Source of the DNA: an uncultured Lachnospiraceae bacterium
GTDB lineage: Bacteria; Bacillota; Clostridia; Lachnospirales; Lachnospiraceae
Direction: 5' to 3'
NCBI GenBank assembly: GCA_947175035.1
Contig: CAMWLG010000017.1
Location: 1-51,410 of the forward strand
Length of the DNA stretch: 51,410 nt
Shown piece after piece: positions 26,331 to 36,130 of the stretch; the stretch's first letter is position 1; each line of letters begins with the position of its first letter. The notes under the pieces are model-generated. The model saw only the letters and a list, made by a program, of their open reading frames with translations, was not told where the DNA came from and made no database searches. A program made the translations under genes and the position numbers.

Positions 26331-26839
26331 TTGATGGTTTCTGTGGTTTTTACCGCCTGTGCCTTGTTCAGTGAGTTGCGTATGGCTTCTATCAGAACAA
26401 GGGAGGTGTATTTGTTATCTGAGGTGTATGTGACGTTTTCAAGGGACTGTGTCTCATAAACCTGATTGCAAATGGACTCCAATGCCGGCTCTAACAGCGG
26501 GTACATGGTGGTCACGGATTCACTTAAGTTTACAAGACGTATGGAGGAGATGGATTCCTGGCTGACGATGACTTCCACGTCAATGGTCTGTCCGCCCAAT
26601 ACTAATTCGGTGGTGTAGATGCCGGGTATGTAAGGCGCTGCCGAGGTGGTTGTCGCCGTGTCAGCAGCAGGACTTTCCGTCTGGGGCGGCACGTCGGGCG
26701 CTGCAGGTGTTTCCTCCTCTTTCTTGGGCAGGAACATGACAACCAGCAGGATCACAAGCAGAATGCCCAATGCGGCAAAAACACCTGTATAAATCAACTC
26801 CTTCATATGAAGTACCACAATTTTTGTCTTTGCACTCAT
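26327..26839 (-). CDS. Membrane-anchored protein with FMN-binding-like domain
   Basis: A 170-aa protein. One membrane helix (about residues 13-36), a Pro/Ala/Thr-rich linker (about 38-70) and an outside domain of about 100 residues. The domain order (YIPGIYTTELVLGG..., VIVSQESISSIRLVN, ...NVTYTSDNKYTS...AIRNSL) resembles FMN-binding domains of flavoproteins such as RnfG-type subunits, but the covalent-attachment SGAT motif is replaced, so flavin binding is doubtful. ATG 26839 with AGGGAG seven bases upstream is chosen. Function unknown. Confidence 0.6.
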   Translation of the reverse strand: MSAKTKIVVLHMKELIYTGVFAALGILLVILLVVMFLPKKEEETPAAPDVPPQTESPAADTATTTSAAPYIPGIYTTELVLGGQTIDVEVIVSQESISSIRLVNLSESVTTMYPLLEPALESICNQVYETQSLENVTYTSDNKYTSLVLIEAIRNSLNKAQAVKTTETIN

Positions 26840-26964
26840 ACGTATACTCCCTGGCCCTATCGGGCATTTCACTTTGTAAAGGATATGATTTGAGTGTCCA
26901 GAATATGCAAGATATCAGAACAGTCAATTTTGAGAGCCGTGGCAGCGGCAGAATGTGAGGGAAT

Positions 26965-28299
26965 ATGAACAATTATACCAGAGAGGACATTATCAGGATG
27001 GTGGAGGAGGAAGATGTGGAATTTATCCGCCTCCAGTTTACGGACATGTTTGGTGCTTTTAAGAATATCGCCATCACTGCCAGCCAATTGGGGAGGGCGC
27101 TAGACAACAAATGTATGTTTGACGGTTCCGCGATTGACGGTTTTGTGCGTATTGAGGAGTCGGATATGTATCTGCGCCCCGACTGCTCCACCTTTGAGAT
27201 TTTCCCGTGGAGACCGCAGCAGGGGAAGGTTGCCAGAATGATTTGTGATGTTTACCGGCCGAACGGAGAGCCTTTTGAGGGAGATCCCAGATATGTGCTA
27301 AAACGCGCAATTGCGAAAGCGGCGGAGATGGGTTACACGTTCAAGGTGGGACCGGAGTGTGAGTTTTTCTTGTTTAATACGGATGAAAATACAATGCCCA
27401 CTACCCAGACCAATGAACAGGCGGGGTATTTCGACATGGGGCCGCTTGATTTTGGGGAGAATGCGAGACGGGATATGGTTCTGGCCTTGGAGGACATGGG
27501 ATTTATCATTGAGGCATCCCATCATGAGATGGCTCCTGCGCAGCATGAGATAGATTTCTGTTATGACGAGGCATTGCAGACGGCGGATAATCTGATGACT
27601 TTCAAACTTGCAGTGCGCACCATTGCCAGACGCCATGGGCTGCATGCCACTTTTATGCCCAAGCCCAGGATGGATGTTAATGGATCGGGGATGCATATCA
27701 ACATGTCATTGCATGGGGCGAACGGGAAAAATATCTTCTTTGATCAGGCGGATGAGTTGGGTTTAAGCGGGGAGGCGTACTGGTTTATCGGCGGTCTGAT
27801 GAAGCATATCAAAGGAATGGCGGCTGTCACGAATCCACTGGTGAATTCGTATAAGAGACTGATTCCCGGGTTTGAGGCGCCGGTTCATATTGCATGGAGC
27901 TCCACGAACAGAAGTCCTCTGATTCGCATTCCCACAGTGAAGGGGGAGAACACACGAATTGAGCTTAGAAGCCCAGACCCGTCAGCGAATCCGTATTTGA
28001 CACTTGCAGTCTGTCTGATGGCGGGACTGGATGGAATTAACAATCATATCATGCCCCCTGAGAGAGTCACGGAAAATATTTTTGCCATGACAGATGAGGA
28101 GAGGGCGGCGGCAGGGATTGAGAACCTGCCCTACAGCCTGATGGCGGCAATCGAGGAGCTGGAGAAGGATGGCTATATCTGTGATGTGTTGGGCGAGCAT
28201 ATTGCCAAGAGATACATTGCAGCCAAGTGGGAGGAATGGAATAGATACCATCCCCAGGTCTCCCAGTGGGAAATTCAGGAATATCTGTACAAATACTAG
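26965..28299 (+). CDS. glnA: Glutamine synthetase type I
   Basis: A 444-aa enzyme making glutamine from glutamate, ammonia and ATP. It has an N-terminal beta-grasp with VEFIRLQFTDMFG, the signature FDGSAIDGF..EESDM, catalytic-domain motifs (GPECEFFLF, NGSGMHINMSL with 'V' preceding, AVTNPLVNSYKRLIPGFEAP) and NRSPLIRIP. The short length (444 aa) and absence of the adenylylation-loop insertion fit the GSI-alpha form of Firmicutes, which is not controlled by adenylylation. It is followed after 36 bp by an ANTAR regulator, a known nitrogen-related pairing. Confidence 0.95.
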   Translation: MNNYTREDIIRMVEEEDVEFIRLQFTDMFGAFKNIAITASQLGRALDNKCMFDGSAIDGFVRIEESDMYLRPDCSTFEIFPWRPQQGKVARMICDVYRPNGEPFEGDPRYVLKRAIAKAAEMGYTFKVGPECEFFLFNTDENTMPTTQTNEQAGYFDMGPLDFGENARRDMVLALEDMGFIIEASHHEMAPAQHEIDFCYDEALQTADNLMTFKLAVRTIARRHGLHATFMPKPRMDVNGSGMHINMSLHGANGKNIFFDQADELGLSGEAYWFIGGLMKHIKGMAAVTNPLVNSYKRLIPGFEAPVHIAWSSTNRSPLIRIPTVKGENTRIELRSPDPSANPYLTLAVCLMAGLDGINNHIMPPERVTENIFAMTDEERAAAGIENLPYSLMAAIEELEKDGYICDVLGEHIAKRYIAAKWEEWNRYHPQVSQWEIQEYLYKY

Positions 28300-28335
28300 G
28301 ACATCTTCTGAGGACATCACGAGGGAGGTGGACAC

Positions 28336-28884
28336 TTGACGAACATAATAGTAGTACTTCCGAAGCTGGAAGATGCAAAGAAGGTGAAAAATCTTCTTGT
28401 GCGCAGCGGCTTTCAGGTGACGGGTGTCTGTACCACGGGCGCGCAGGCAATCAGTCAGGCGGATGGATTGCATGATGGGATAGTGATCAGCAGCTATAAG
28501 CTTGTGGATATGATGTATGACCAGCTGCAGGAATGTCTGCCCAATGGTTTCGAGATGCTGCTTATGGCTTCGCAGAGCGTGATCAACGAGTGCTATGGCA
28601 ATGATATTGTGTGTCTGTCCACACCGCTGAAGGTAAACGACCTTGTCAACACGCTGAATATGATGGCAGAGAGTATCATACGCAGACGCAGAAAGCGAAA
28701 GCTTCAGCCAAGGGCGCGCAGTGCGGACGAGGACGCTATTATCATGCATGCAAAAGAGCTTTTGATGGCGAGAAACCACATGGATGAGAGGGAAGCACAC
28801 CGTTACCTGCAAAAATGCAGTATGGACAGCGGCACGAATCTGGTGGAGACGGCGCAGATGGTGCTGTCTATGATGGACACATAA
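28336..28884 (+). CDS. ANTAR-domain RNA-binding regulator with pseudo-receiver
   Basis: A 182-aa protein. The N-terminal CheY-like fold (about 1-120) has lost the acidic pocket and phospho-acceptor (IVISSYKL replaces the usual 'LD..MP'), so it is probably not phosphorylated. The C-terminal ANTAR domain (about 125-180: DEDAIIMHAKELLMARNHMD...AHRYLQKCSMDSG) binds double-hexaloop RNA hairpins to prevent termination. A TTG start with GGGAGGTGG at good spacing is used. Position after glnA suggests control of nitrogen-assimilation transcripts; no target hairpin was identified with confidence in this window. Confidence 0.88.
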   Translation: MTNIIVVLPKLEDAKKVKNLLVRSGFQVTGVCTTGAQAISQADGLHDGIVISSYKLVDMMYDQLQECLPNGFEMLLMASQSVINECYGNDIVCLSTPLKVNDLVNTLNMMAESIIRRRRKRKLQPRARSADEDAIIMHAKELLMARNHMDEREAHRYLQKCSMDSGTNLVETAQMVLSMMDT

Positions 28885-28896
28885 GGAGGGCGATCA

Positions 28897-29748
28897 ATGA
28901 AATTTACCAAGATGCAGGGATGCGGCAATGATTATGTATATATCAATGGTTTTGAGGAAAAGGTGCCGCCGGAACAAAAACCGGAGTTGGTGAAACGATT
29001 GAGCGACAGACATTTCGGAATCGGCGGGGACGGCGTTATCTTTATCAATCCTTCCAACGAGGCGGATTTTGAGATGGAAATGTATAACGCGGATGGAACC
29101 AGGGCAGAGATGTGCGGCAACGGGATACGCTGTGTGGCGAAGTTCGTGTATGACAAGGGATTGACGGATTCCGAACATATCAGTATCATCAGCGGGGGTA
29201 TGGTCAAGTATCTCGACCTGACCGTTGAGGGCAGGAAGGGGAGCCTTAGAGGAGAGGTGTCCAGAGTGAGGGTCAATATGGGAAGCCCGATTCTCCAGCC
29301 GGTACAGATTCCTGTGCAGGCGGATGGGGAACAGGTGGTGGATGAGCCTATCGAGGTCTGTGGCAAAGAATATCGTATGACCTGCGTGTCTATGGGCAAT
29401 CCCCATGCCGTGGTGTTTATGGACGGCGTGAAGGATTTGGAGATTGAGCGGATCGGGCCTCATTTTGAACATCACGAGAGATTCCCCAAGCGCACCAACA
29501 CGGAATTTGTGGAGGTGCTCGACAGGCAGCATGTATTCATGCGTGTCTGGGAGCGGGGGACGGGGGAAACCCTGGCCTGCGGAACCGGGTGCTGTGCCAC
29601 GGCGGTGGCGTGTGTGCTGAACGGCTTGACGGAGGATAAGATCACCGTCGGGCTGCTGGGCGGCGAGATTGATATAGAGTGGGACCGGGAGCAGAATGTG
29701 GTCTTTATGACAGGACCGGCTGTCACGGTATTTGAGGGAGAAATGTGA
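28897..29748 (+). CDS. dapF: Diaminopimelate epimerase
   Basis: A 283-aa cofactor-independent racemase converting LL- to meso-diaminopimelate for lysine and peptidoglycan. Its two catalytic cysteines are Cys73 (EMCGNGIRCVA) and Cys228 (LACGTGCCATAVA); the N-terminal GCGNDYVYING and GIGGDGVI motifs are intact. It begins 12 bp after the ANTAR gene with AAGGAGGGCGATC before the ATG, and is followed by dapL, the enzyme making its substrate. Confidence 0.95.
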   Translation: MKFTKMQGCGNDYVYINGFEEKVPPEQKPELVKRLSDRHFGIGGDGVIFINPSNEADFEMEMYNADGTRAEMCGNGIRCVAKFVYDKGLTDSEHISIISGGMVKYLDLTVEGRKGSLRGEVSRVRVNMGSPILQPVQIPVQADGEQVVDEPIEVCGKEYRMTCVSMGNPHAVVFMDGVKDLEIERIGPHFEHHERFPKRTNTEFVEVLDRQHVFMRVWERGTGETLACGTGCCATAVACVLNGLTEDKITVGLLGGEIDIEWDREQNVVFMTGPAVTVFEGEM

Positions 29749-29759
29749 AAAATAAATTT

Positions 29760-29806
29760 TTCACACGCAAATTTGCGCCTTCGGCCCAAAGTTTGCAAGT
29801 TGTGAA
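29760..29806 (+). other. Hairpin between dapF and dapL
   Basis: Outer arms TTCACA (29760-29765) and TGTGAA (29801-29806), then GCAAA (29767-29771) with TTTGC (29792-29796), with a smaller GCC/GGC hairpin inside. There is no T-run, so it is more likely a processing or stability element than a terminator. Confidence 0.4.
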
Positions 29807-29838
29807 TAGGCTATTATAGAAAAGGAGATTGGAGTATC

Positions 29839-31053
29839 ATGTTTAAATTAAATGACAATTACCTAAAATTGCCCGGAAGCTATCTTTTTTCCACGATTGG
29901 GAAGAAGGTCAACGCTTATGCAGCGGCGAATCCGGATAGGAAGATTATTCGTCTGGGTATCGGAGATGTGACCCAGCCCCTTGCCCCGGCGATCATTCAG
30001 GCGCTTCATGGCGCGGTGGACGAGATGGGAAAGGCGGAGACGTTCCGTGGTTATGCACCGGATTTGGGATATGATTTTTTGAGAAATGCCATTGCCGAGA
30101 ATGATTACAAATCACGAGGCTGTGATGTGAGTGCGGACGAGATTTTTATATCGGATGGCGCAAAATGTGATTCCGGAAATATTCAGGAGATTTTCAGTCT
30201 GGATAATAAGATAGCGGTGTGTGATCCTGTGTATCCCGTGTATGTGGATTCCAATGTGATGGCAGGAAGAACCGGAACATATGACAGCGCAAGCGAGACA
30301 TGGTCAGATGTGATCTACATGCCCTGTACCGCGGAAAACGGATTTGCGCCAAAGCTTCCCAGCCAGACCCCGGACTTGATCTACCTGTGTTTCCCCAACA
30401 ATCCTACCGGTGCCACGATCACCAAGGCACAGCTTCAGGAATGGGTAGATTACGCGAACAAGGTGGGGGCTGTCATCATTTATGATGCCGCTTATGAAGC
30501 ATATATTTCCGAGGAGGATGTCCCTCACAGCATTTATGAGTGCGAGGGTGCCAGGGGATGTGCCATCGAGCTTCGTTCTTTCTCTAAGAATGCGGGCTTT
30601 ACCGGTGTGCGCCTGGGCTTCACGGTGGTGCCCAAGGACTTGAAATGCGGCGAAGTGGCGCTGCATTCACTCTGGGCGAGGAGACATGGCACCAAGTATA
30701 ACGGTGCGCCCTATATCGTGCAGCGGGCGGGAGAGGCTGTGTATTCCGAGGCGGGTAAGGCGCAGCTCAAGGATCAGATTGCCTATTATATGAACAATGC
30801 GCGTTATATCTTAAATGGATTGAGGGAGGCAGGTTATACAGTTTCCGGAGGCGTGAACGCACCTTATATCTGGTTGAAGACGCCAGACGGTATGACGAGT
30901 TGGGAGTTTTTTGATTATTTGCTGGAACGCGTGAATGTAGTGGGAACGCCCGGCTCAGGCTTTGGTCCAAACGGCGAGGGGTACTTTAGATTGACAGCCT
31001 TTGGAAGCTATGAAAATACGGTGGAAGCCGTGGATCGGATCAAGGGGATGTGA
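29839..31053 (+). CDS. dapL: LL-diaminopimelate aminotransferase
   Basis: A 404-aa PLP-dependent class I aminotransferase that makes LL-DAP directly from tetrahydrodipicolinate, bypassing the acylated dap intermediates. Visible are [10 protein letters not shown] near the N-terminus, [36 protein letters not shown], and the PLP-binding Lys250 in [14 protein letters not shown]. These match the DapL type rather than other aminotransferases. AAAGGAGAT precedes the ATG. The pairing with dapF gives the last two steps to meso-DAP. Confidence 0.95.
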   Translation: MFKLNDNYLKLPGSYLFSTIGKKVNAYAAANPDRKIIRLGIGDVTQPLAPAIIQALHGAVDEMGKAETFRGYAPDLGYDFLRNAIAENDYKSRGCDVSADEIFISDGAKCDSGNIQEIFSLDNKIAVCDPVYPVYVDSNVMAGRTGTYDSASETWSDVIYMPCTAENGFAPKLPSQTPDLIYLCFPNNPTGATITKAQLQEWVDYANKVGAVIIYDAAYEAYISEEDVPHSIYECEGARGCAIELRSFSKNAGFTGVRLGFTVVPKDLKCGEVALHSLWARRHGTKYNGAPYIVQRAGEAVYSEAGKAQLKDQIAYYMNNARYILNGLREAGYTVSGGVNAPYIWLKTPDGMTSWEFFDYLLERVNVVGTPGSGFGPNGEGYFRLTAFGSYENTVEAVDRIKGM

Positions 31054-31065
31054 GCATGAAAAAGA

Positions 31066-31094
31066 TTGACCTTTCTCATGCGGTTTGGTAAAAT
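31066..31094 (+). promoter_or_regulatory. Promoter of hppA
   Basis: TTGACC (31066-31071), a 17-bp spacer and TAAAAT (31089-31094), between dapL and hppA. Confidence 0.65.
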
Positions 31095-31103
31095 TTAACG
31101 TAT

Positions 31104-31142
31104 AAGCGCCTGTGGGGGTCAATTTGGCGCCCGCAGGCGCTT
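31104..31142 (+). other. Strong hairpin at the 5' end of the hppA transcript
   Basis: Arms AAGCGCCTG (31104-31112) and CAGGCGCTT (31134-31142), extendable inwards by G-rich pairs, start about 10 bp after the promoter -10 box, so they would be the first structure in the mRNA. The following sequence is AT-rich but not a T-run. It could be an mRNA stabiliser or the terminator of dapL readthrough. Confidence 0.5.
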
Positions 31143-31172
31143 AAATTATATTACAAGAAAGGGGTTACAACT

Positions 31173-33329
31173 ATGGCGGCTCTGATTTTAGTTATTGTAG
31201 CAGCAGTTGCTGCGCTGGCGTTTGCGGCCTTCAATTTCTCGGGAGTCAAGAAGATGGAGGAAGGGACGGATACCATGGCGGAGATTGCGGCGGCAATCCG
31301 TGTCGGTGCGAATGCCTTTATTACTTATGAGTACAAGATTATTGCGATTGTGGTGGCGGTCATCGCAGTGCTGTTGATCTTTATGTCATGGCAGTCAGCG
31401 ATTTGTTTTGTCATCGGCGTGTTGATGTCCGCGGCGGCGGGATGGATTGGCATGAAAATTGCGACTTACGCGAATGTGCGGGTGTCCAACAAGGCCCGCG
31501 AGACCAAGAATATCGGCGAGACCTTGAAGGTTGCCTTTCGCGGGGGTTCTGTGATGGGACTCTGTGTGGGCGGCTTTGCATTGCTTGGTTTGTTTATTGT
31601 ATACATGGTTTTTGGCGTGGGTATGGGATTGATGTCCGTCTCTGCGATTACGAACGGGGCGATTTTTACCCAATGTCTTTCCTGTTATGCGCTGGGGTGT
31701 TCCATCGTGGCGATGTTCAACCGTGTGGGAGGCGGAATCTACACCAAGGCGGCGGATATGGGCGCTGACCTGGTGGGTAAGACTGAGGCGCATATCCCCG
31801 AGGACGACCCCCGCAATCCTGCGACGATTGCTGACAATGTGGGTGATAATGTAGGTGATGTGGCAGGTCTTGGCTCTGATTTGTTGGAGTCTTATGTGGG
31901 AGCTATTTCCTCCGGCATTATCCTGGCGTCTCATTTGTTCCTGGCTTCTCTTGCCGGCAGCGGCAAAATCAGTGAGGAGCTTTTGGAAAAGATGTTCTAC
32001 TATCCCCTTGTGTTTGCGGCATGCGGACTCTTGGCGTGTATTATCGGTATCGCGTCCGTGCTCTTTAAAAAGGGTTCCGACAATCCGCATAAGGATTTGA
32101 ATTTTGCGACTATGGTTTCCGCGGCGCTCACGATTCTCTGTGGTTTCGGGGCGACGTATCTGCTGTTTGGTGACGATTCCCTGTCAGAGGCGATTGCGGA
32201 GGCAGGTTTTAACGTGGGATTCCTGTCACCGTGGATTGCTGCGTCTATCGGCGTGGTGAGCGGTGTGGTGATCGGTATGATTGCCGAGTATTACACAAGC
32301 TATGATTATAAGCCGACACAGTTGATTGCCCATGCCTCCAAGGAGGGAGCGGCGCTTACCATCACTCAGGGACTTGCGGTGGGAATGAAATCCTGTATGG
32401 CTCCGTTGATCCTGTTGGGTGTGGCAACCTATTCGTCCTATGCGGTTGCGGGAATGTTTGGAATCTCCATGGCGGCAATCGGTATGCTGTCCTTTGTCAG
32501 CACCACGGTTTCCGTTGACACTTACGGGCCGATTTCCGACAATGCCGGCGGTATTGCCGAGATGTCCGAGCTGGAGCCGGCGGTGCGGGAGATTACGGAT
32601 AAGCTTGACTCGGTGGGCAACACCACTGCGGCGATCGGCAAAGGCTTTGCCATCGGCTCCGCTTCCCTTGCGGCATTGTCCCTGATGGTGTCCTATCTGT
32701 ATTCCTTCAATGAGCCGGGCACGCCTTTGAACCTGAACTTTACGGATCCGTTGATCCTCTCCGGCGCGATGGTCGGTGCCGCATTACCGTATCTGTTTTC
32801 AGGCATGTTGATCGAGGCGGTTGCCAAGGCTGCCCGCAAGATGGTGGAAGAGGTGAGGAGACAGTTTAAGGAGATTCCCGGGATTCTTGAGGGCAAGGCA
32901 AAACCTGATTACAAGACCTGTATTGAGATTTCTTCCCAGGGGGCGTTAAAGGAGATGAGATTCCCTGCGATCCTTTCGATTATCTTTCCGCTGATTGCAG
33001 GTTTTCTCTTTGGTCCGCTCTTTGTGGGTGGTGTATTGATCGGGGCGACGCTCTCTGCGATCATGTTGGCTATTTTCACCGGCAATGCGGGCGGTGCGTG
33101 GGATAACGGTAAGAAATACATCGAGTCCGGCGCGATCGAGGGACAGAAGAAAGGTTCCCCTGCACATGATGCGGCGGTTGTGGGTGACACGGTAGGCGAT
33201 CCCTTGAAGGACACCGTAGGTCCCTCTCTTGATATTTTGATCAAGATCATGTCCACGGTATCTCTGGTGGCAGTGGCGATGTTTAACAGGTACAATCTGT
33301 TGGACTTGATTTTGGGTATGATGAAATAA
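31173..33329 (+). CDS. hppA: Membrane-bound ion-pumping pyrophosphatase, K+-dependent type
   Basis: A 718-aa protein with about 16 membrane helices that couples pyrophosphate hydrolysis to H+ and/or Na+ export. The catalytic loops are visible: EDDPRNPATIADNVGDNVGD followed by VAGLGSDLLESY, then DNAGGIAEMSEL, and near the C-terminus DNGKKYIESG and GDTVGDPLKDTVGPS. In GNTTAAIGKG the residue after TT is Ala rather than Lys, the known marker of the K+-stimulated subfamily. Whether it pumps Na+ or H+ cannot be settled by eye. AGAAAGGGG precedes the ATG. Confidence 0.95.
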   Translation: MAALILVIVAAVAALAFAAFNFSGVKKMEEGTDTMAEIAAAIRVGANAFITYEYKIIAIVVAVIAVLLIFMSWQSAICFVIGVLMSAAAGWIGMKIATYANVRVSNKARETKNIGETLKVAFRGGSVMGLCVGGFALLGLFIVYMVFGVGMGLMSVSAITNGAIFTQCLSCYALGCSIVAMFNRVGGGIYTKAADMGADLVGKTEAHIPEDDPRNPATIADNVGDNVGDVAGLGSDLLESYVGAISSGIILASHLFLASLAGSGKISEELLEKMFYYPLVFAACGLLACIIGIASVLFKKGSDNPHKDLNFATMVSAALTILCGFGATYLLFGDDSLSEAIAEAGFNVGFLSPWIAASIGVVSGVVIGMIAEYYTSYDYKPTQLIAHASKEGAALTITQGLAVGMKSCMAPLILLGVATYSSYAVAGMFGISMAAIGMLSFVSTTVSVDTYGPISDNAGGIAEMSELEPAVREITDKLDSVGNTTAAIGKGFAIGSASLAALSLMVSYLYSFNEPGTPLNLNFTDPLILSGAMVGAALPYLFSGMLIEAVAKAARKMVEEVRRQFKEIPGILEGKAKPDYKTCIEISSQGALKEMRFPAILSIIFPLIAGFLFGPLFVGGVLIGATLSAIMLAIFTGNAGGAWDNGKKYIESGAIEGQKKGSPAHDAAVVGDTVGDPLKDTVGPSLDILIKIMSTVSLVAVAMFNRYNLLDLILGMMK

Positions 33330-33366
33330 ATTATTTTCATTCAATAGATGCACAGGAGGGATGATT

Positions 33367-34527
33367 TTGAGAGTAGGCATATTTAAGGATTGCAACAACT
33401 TATGCTATGGAACATTGAATTTTTTTGCGGAACAATTAGGAAATGCCTTAGTAGCATATGGTATTTCTGTAAGTTATCTTGATCGCATTAGCGATGATTC
33501 TTTAAAGCAATCCTTTGACCTGTTAATAGGATTTAATATACCAACATTATCTGGTATGAAAATGGGGGAGGAATATGTATTGGATATGTATGGATGTCCA
33601 TTTATTCATTTTATAGTAGATCCGCCATATTATTACCAGGAGAGTCTACAATCTCAAATGAAAAACCAATACTTTGTTTTTTTAGATACTGAGCATGAAA
33701 AATATTATAAACAATATTGTGCGCCCTGCAAGGATATTACCGTTGGATATTTATTGGGGCCTGTAGGGAAGACGATTCCTTTTATGGATAGAAATATTGA
33801 TATTCTGCACACTGGGAGCGTCTGTGATATACAGTTGGCATATGACGAGCTTACTCAGGCGGATGTACCGGATATGATCCGTGAGCTTTATGTTTCTTTG
33901 ATTGAATGTGGAAAGAAGCAGCCCCAAAACAGGACCGTTGATTTAATTAACGATTGGCTAAGTAATCATGGATTGAATAAAGAAAAAGAAGAATACTGGC
34001 CAATCTTAATGCAGGTTGCTACACAGGCCGAGCATTATTTACGGAGTTATTACCGCATTAAAATCATTAGCACTTTATTAGAAGCAGGATTAAAGGTTCA
34101 TATTGCCGGAAATGGCTGGGAACAGTATTTTCCAAAACATTTGGACAACCTTGTGCTGGAAGGTTCTGTTCCATATGAGCAAACAGGTGAATTAACTGCC
34201 CATGCCAAAATTCTATTGAATGTTATGCCGTGGTTTAAGGACGGTTTCCACGATCGCATTCTTACAGCAATGCTGAATAAGTCCATCTGTCTGACAGATT
34301 CCAGTTCTTATATTGATGAACATTTTCAAAACGGACATGATATCGTTCTTTATAACCTGAATAAGCTGGAAGAACTTCCATCAAAATGTCAGTGGCTGTT
34401 AGATCATCCAGAAGAATCCATGTGTATAGTTGATGCAGGATATCAAAAGGTTTCTAGGGAATACACTTGGGAAAATCTGATTCTGAAGATTTTAAAAATG
34501 ACTGATTTAACGCCCATGCGGATCTAA
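33367..34527 (+). CDS. CgeB-like glycosyltransferase
   Basis: A 386-aa soluble protein with two Rossmann-like halves. The N-terminal half (RVGIFKDCNNLCYGTLN, then FIHFIVDPPYYYQESL) resembles CgeB/DUF3880-type domains; the C-terminal half (KVHIAGNGWEQYF...LVLEGSVPYEQTGEL...LNVMPWFKDGFHDRI) has the GT-B donor-binding layout with the conserved 'G.ldR' turn. The TTG at 33367 lies seven bases from AGGAGG (33354-33359), while ATG 33361 is only one base away, so TTG is preferred. The gene is visibly more AT-rich than hppA before it. It is close to the flagellar locus, but a flagellin-glycosylation role is only an inference. Its 3' end overlaps the next gene by 21 bp. Confidence 0.75.
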   Translation: MRVGIFKDCNNLCYGTLNFFAEQLGNALVAYGISVSYLDRISDDSLKQSFDLLIGFNIPTLSGMKMGEEYVLDMYGCPFIHFIVDPPYYYQESLQSQMKNQYFVFLDTEHEKYYKQYCAPCKDITVGYLLGPVGKTIPFMDRNIDILHTGSVCDIQLAYDELTQADVPDMIRELYVSLIECGKKQPQNRTVDLINDWLSNHGLNKEKEEYWPILMQVATQAEHYLRSYYRIKIISTLLEAGLKVHIAGNGWEQYFPKHLDNLVLEGSVPYEQTGELTAHAKILLNVMPWFKDGFHDRILTAMLNKSICLTDSSSYIDEHFQNGHDIVLYNLNKLEELPSKCQWLLDHPEESMCIVDAGYQKVSREYTWENLILKILKMTDLTPMRI

Positions 34528-36108
34528 TGTTTGATTGTTGGGATAAAGAATGTTGGATAAAGTCCGAAACAGGGAGTGGCATAAGACGATGCCCTCCGGC
34601 ACGTACAGTAACATAAATAGATAATAAGGCAGCACATAACGGCATTGGGATTCCCAGATAATGCTGAACAGAAAGCCGCCTACGATAGCGATAAGGGGGA
34701 TGAAGCTTGCGGCATCTCCCTTACGTCTTTTCCACAATGCGAAAAGGGAGCATAAAAAGCCCAGATAAACCACGCTCTGATAACCGTCTGCAAAACGCGT
34801 TAAGGGGTCGTGCAGATCTCCGGAATACACTCGCGTGATCCAGTCCGGCACGGGAAGGCTTTCGTCGAAGGAATGAGTGGACTTTAGGGTCTCAAAGGTA
34901 GGCTCGATCCATTGCATTTGGAGTTTGGTTTTAAAAAACCACATAGCGTAGGATGGGTTCTCGGTGAAGCGTTCCATATTTTCCTGAATATTGTCAAGAG
35001 CGATCTCCGTGGCGGCGGCATTGTCAAAATCCACGGAACCCAGGGTGGTGGTCTGGTAGTCGTTGTAGATTCCGGGGAAATTATCATTGTTTTGGAGTCC
35101 CATCGCCAACGTTAATACCATGGGGGCGCCTTTTGTAGTCTCATAACCTGAGCGCAGCGCAAAGGAGTAGTCTATCGCTTTGATGGCACACAGGGCACTT
35201 GCCGCGATGAGCAGACTTGAGAGTAGATAGCGTAGTTTTCGGCGCTGTATTGTGACCAACAACAGGCCGATCATGATGGCGATGAGCGCGATCCAGGTGT
35301 GCAGACGCACCATGAGCGACAGTGCCGCCATGCAGCAGGCAAGAACCACATAGCGAAGATGCGTGGTCTTTACAAAACGAATCAGCGCCCAAAAAAGCAC
35401 GGTGCAGAAGCAGATAGAGGGCAAGTCTCCGTAAGTATAGGGTGTCAGGATCAAATAGGGAACACAGAAGAGCGCCAGAGGACAATATAATATCTTGCAT
35501 AAGCTGTTCTGAGAGGTCTCTTCCACAAAAAGATATCCAAATACCATGGTGATGACGCCCATCCCGATATGGAATTTGGCGGCAACCGGGTAACATAAGT
35601 CTCCAAACATGTCAAACAGGAGTTCATAGAGAAAGGCAAGTCCCTTTTGATAGGGAAATTTGCCAAGATACCCGCTTTTGCTCAACATGATAAAATTGCC
35701 CTGACGGTGGTAATAAGCGGCGGCGGTAGCAATCAGCTGGTCTCCATCAGGGTAATAGGGAAGTTCGGTGACCCAGACTAGGCAGATTGTCACATAGAGC
35801 AGACAGCAGACCCCAAGGAAGAGATAGCCTGCCAGCCGCTGCCTTTTGTCTCCAAGCTTTTGAAATAAAAGCTGCAGCAGAAAGGAGAGGCCGATGGCAG
35901 CCGCAAAAACCAGAAGATTCAAGAAGGTATGATCTTTCACCATGTAAATCCGAACATCATAATTGGTTGAGGAATAGTAGGAGTAGCGCGTACTATAGTA
36001 TGCCAGAAAGAGGGCGATAAACAGTGCAAAAGCAAACAAAATCCCCATGCAAAGACCATAAATGTTTTGAAGTTTAACGCCTTTTGCGGTGTCGGTGTGT
36101 GGTTTCAT
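34507..36108 (-). CDS. Polytopic membrane glycosyltransferase-like protein (GT-C type)
   Basis: A 533-aa protein with about 12 membrane helices. The first large outside loop after TM1-TM3 contains YYPDGDQLI, an acidic motif like the catalytic Asp of GT-C enzymes that use polyprenyl-phosphate sugars. A second outside region (about residues 330-430) carries NDNFPGIYNDY and a Trp-rich stretch. This layout is common among uncharacterised Clostridia glycosyltransferases. The acceptor is unknown. It is convergent with, and overlaps by 21 bp, the CgeB-like gene. Confidence 0.65.
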   Translation of the reverse strand: MKPHTDTAKGVKLQNIYGLCMGILFAFALFIALFLAYYSTRYSYYSSTNYDVRIYMVKDHTFLNLLVFAAAIGLSFLLQLLFQKLGDKRQRLAGYLFLGVCCLLYVTICLVWVTELPYYPDGDQLIATAAAYYHRQGNFIMLSKSGYLGKFPYQKGLAFLYELLFDMFGDLCYPVAAKFHIGMGVITMVFGYLFVEETSQNSLCKILYCPLALFCVPYLILTPYTYGDLPSICFCTVLFWALIRFVKTTHLRYVVLACCMAALSLMVRLHTWIALIAIMIGLLLVTIQRRKLRYLLSSLLIAASALCAIKAIDYSFALRSGYETTKGAPMVLTLAMGLQNNDNFPGIYNDYQTTTLGSVDFDNAAATEIALDNIQENMERFTENPSYAMWFFKTKLQMQWIEPTFETLKSTHSFDESLPVPDWITRVYSGDLHDPLTRFADGYQSVVYLGFLCSLFALWKRRKGDAASFIPLIAIVGGFLFSIIWESQCRYVLPYYLFMLLYVPEGIVLCHSLFRTLSNILYPNNQTLDPHGR

Positions 36109-36130
36109 TGGTAGCTCCTTCTTTGTTTGT

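Noticed and set aside
26880..26964. Possible promoter TTGAGT-N17-TATCAG before glnA
   Set aside because: The -10 match is poor and no supporting element was seen, so it was not listed.
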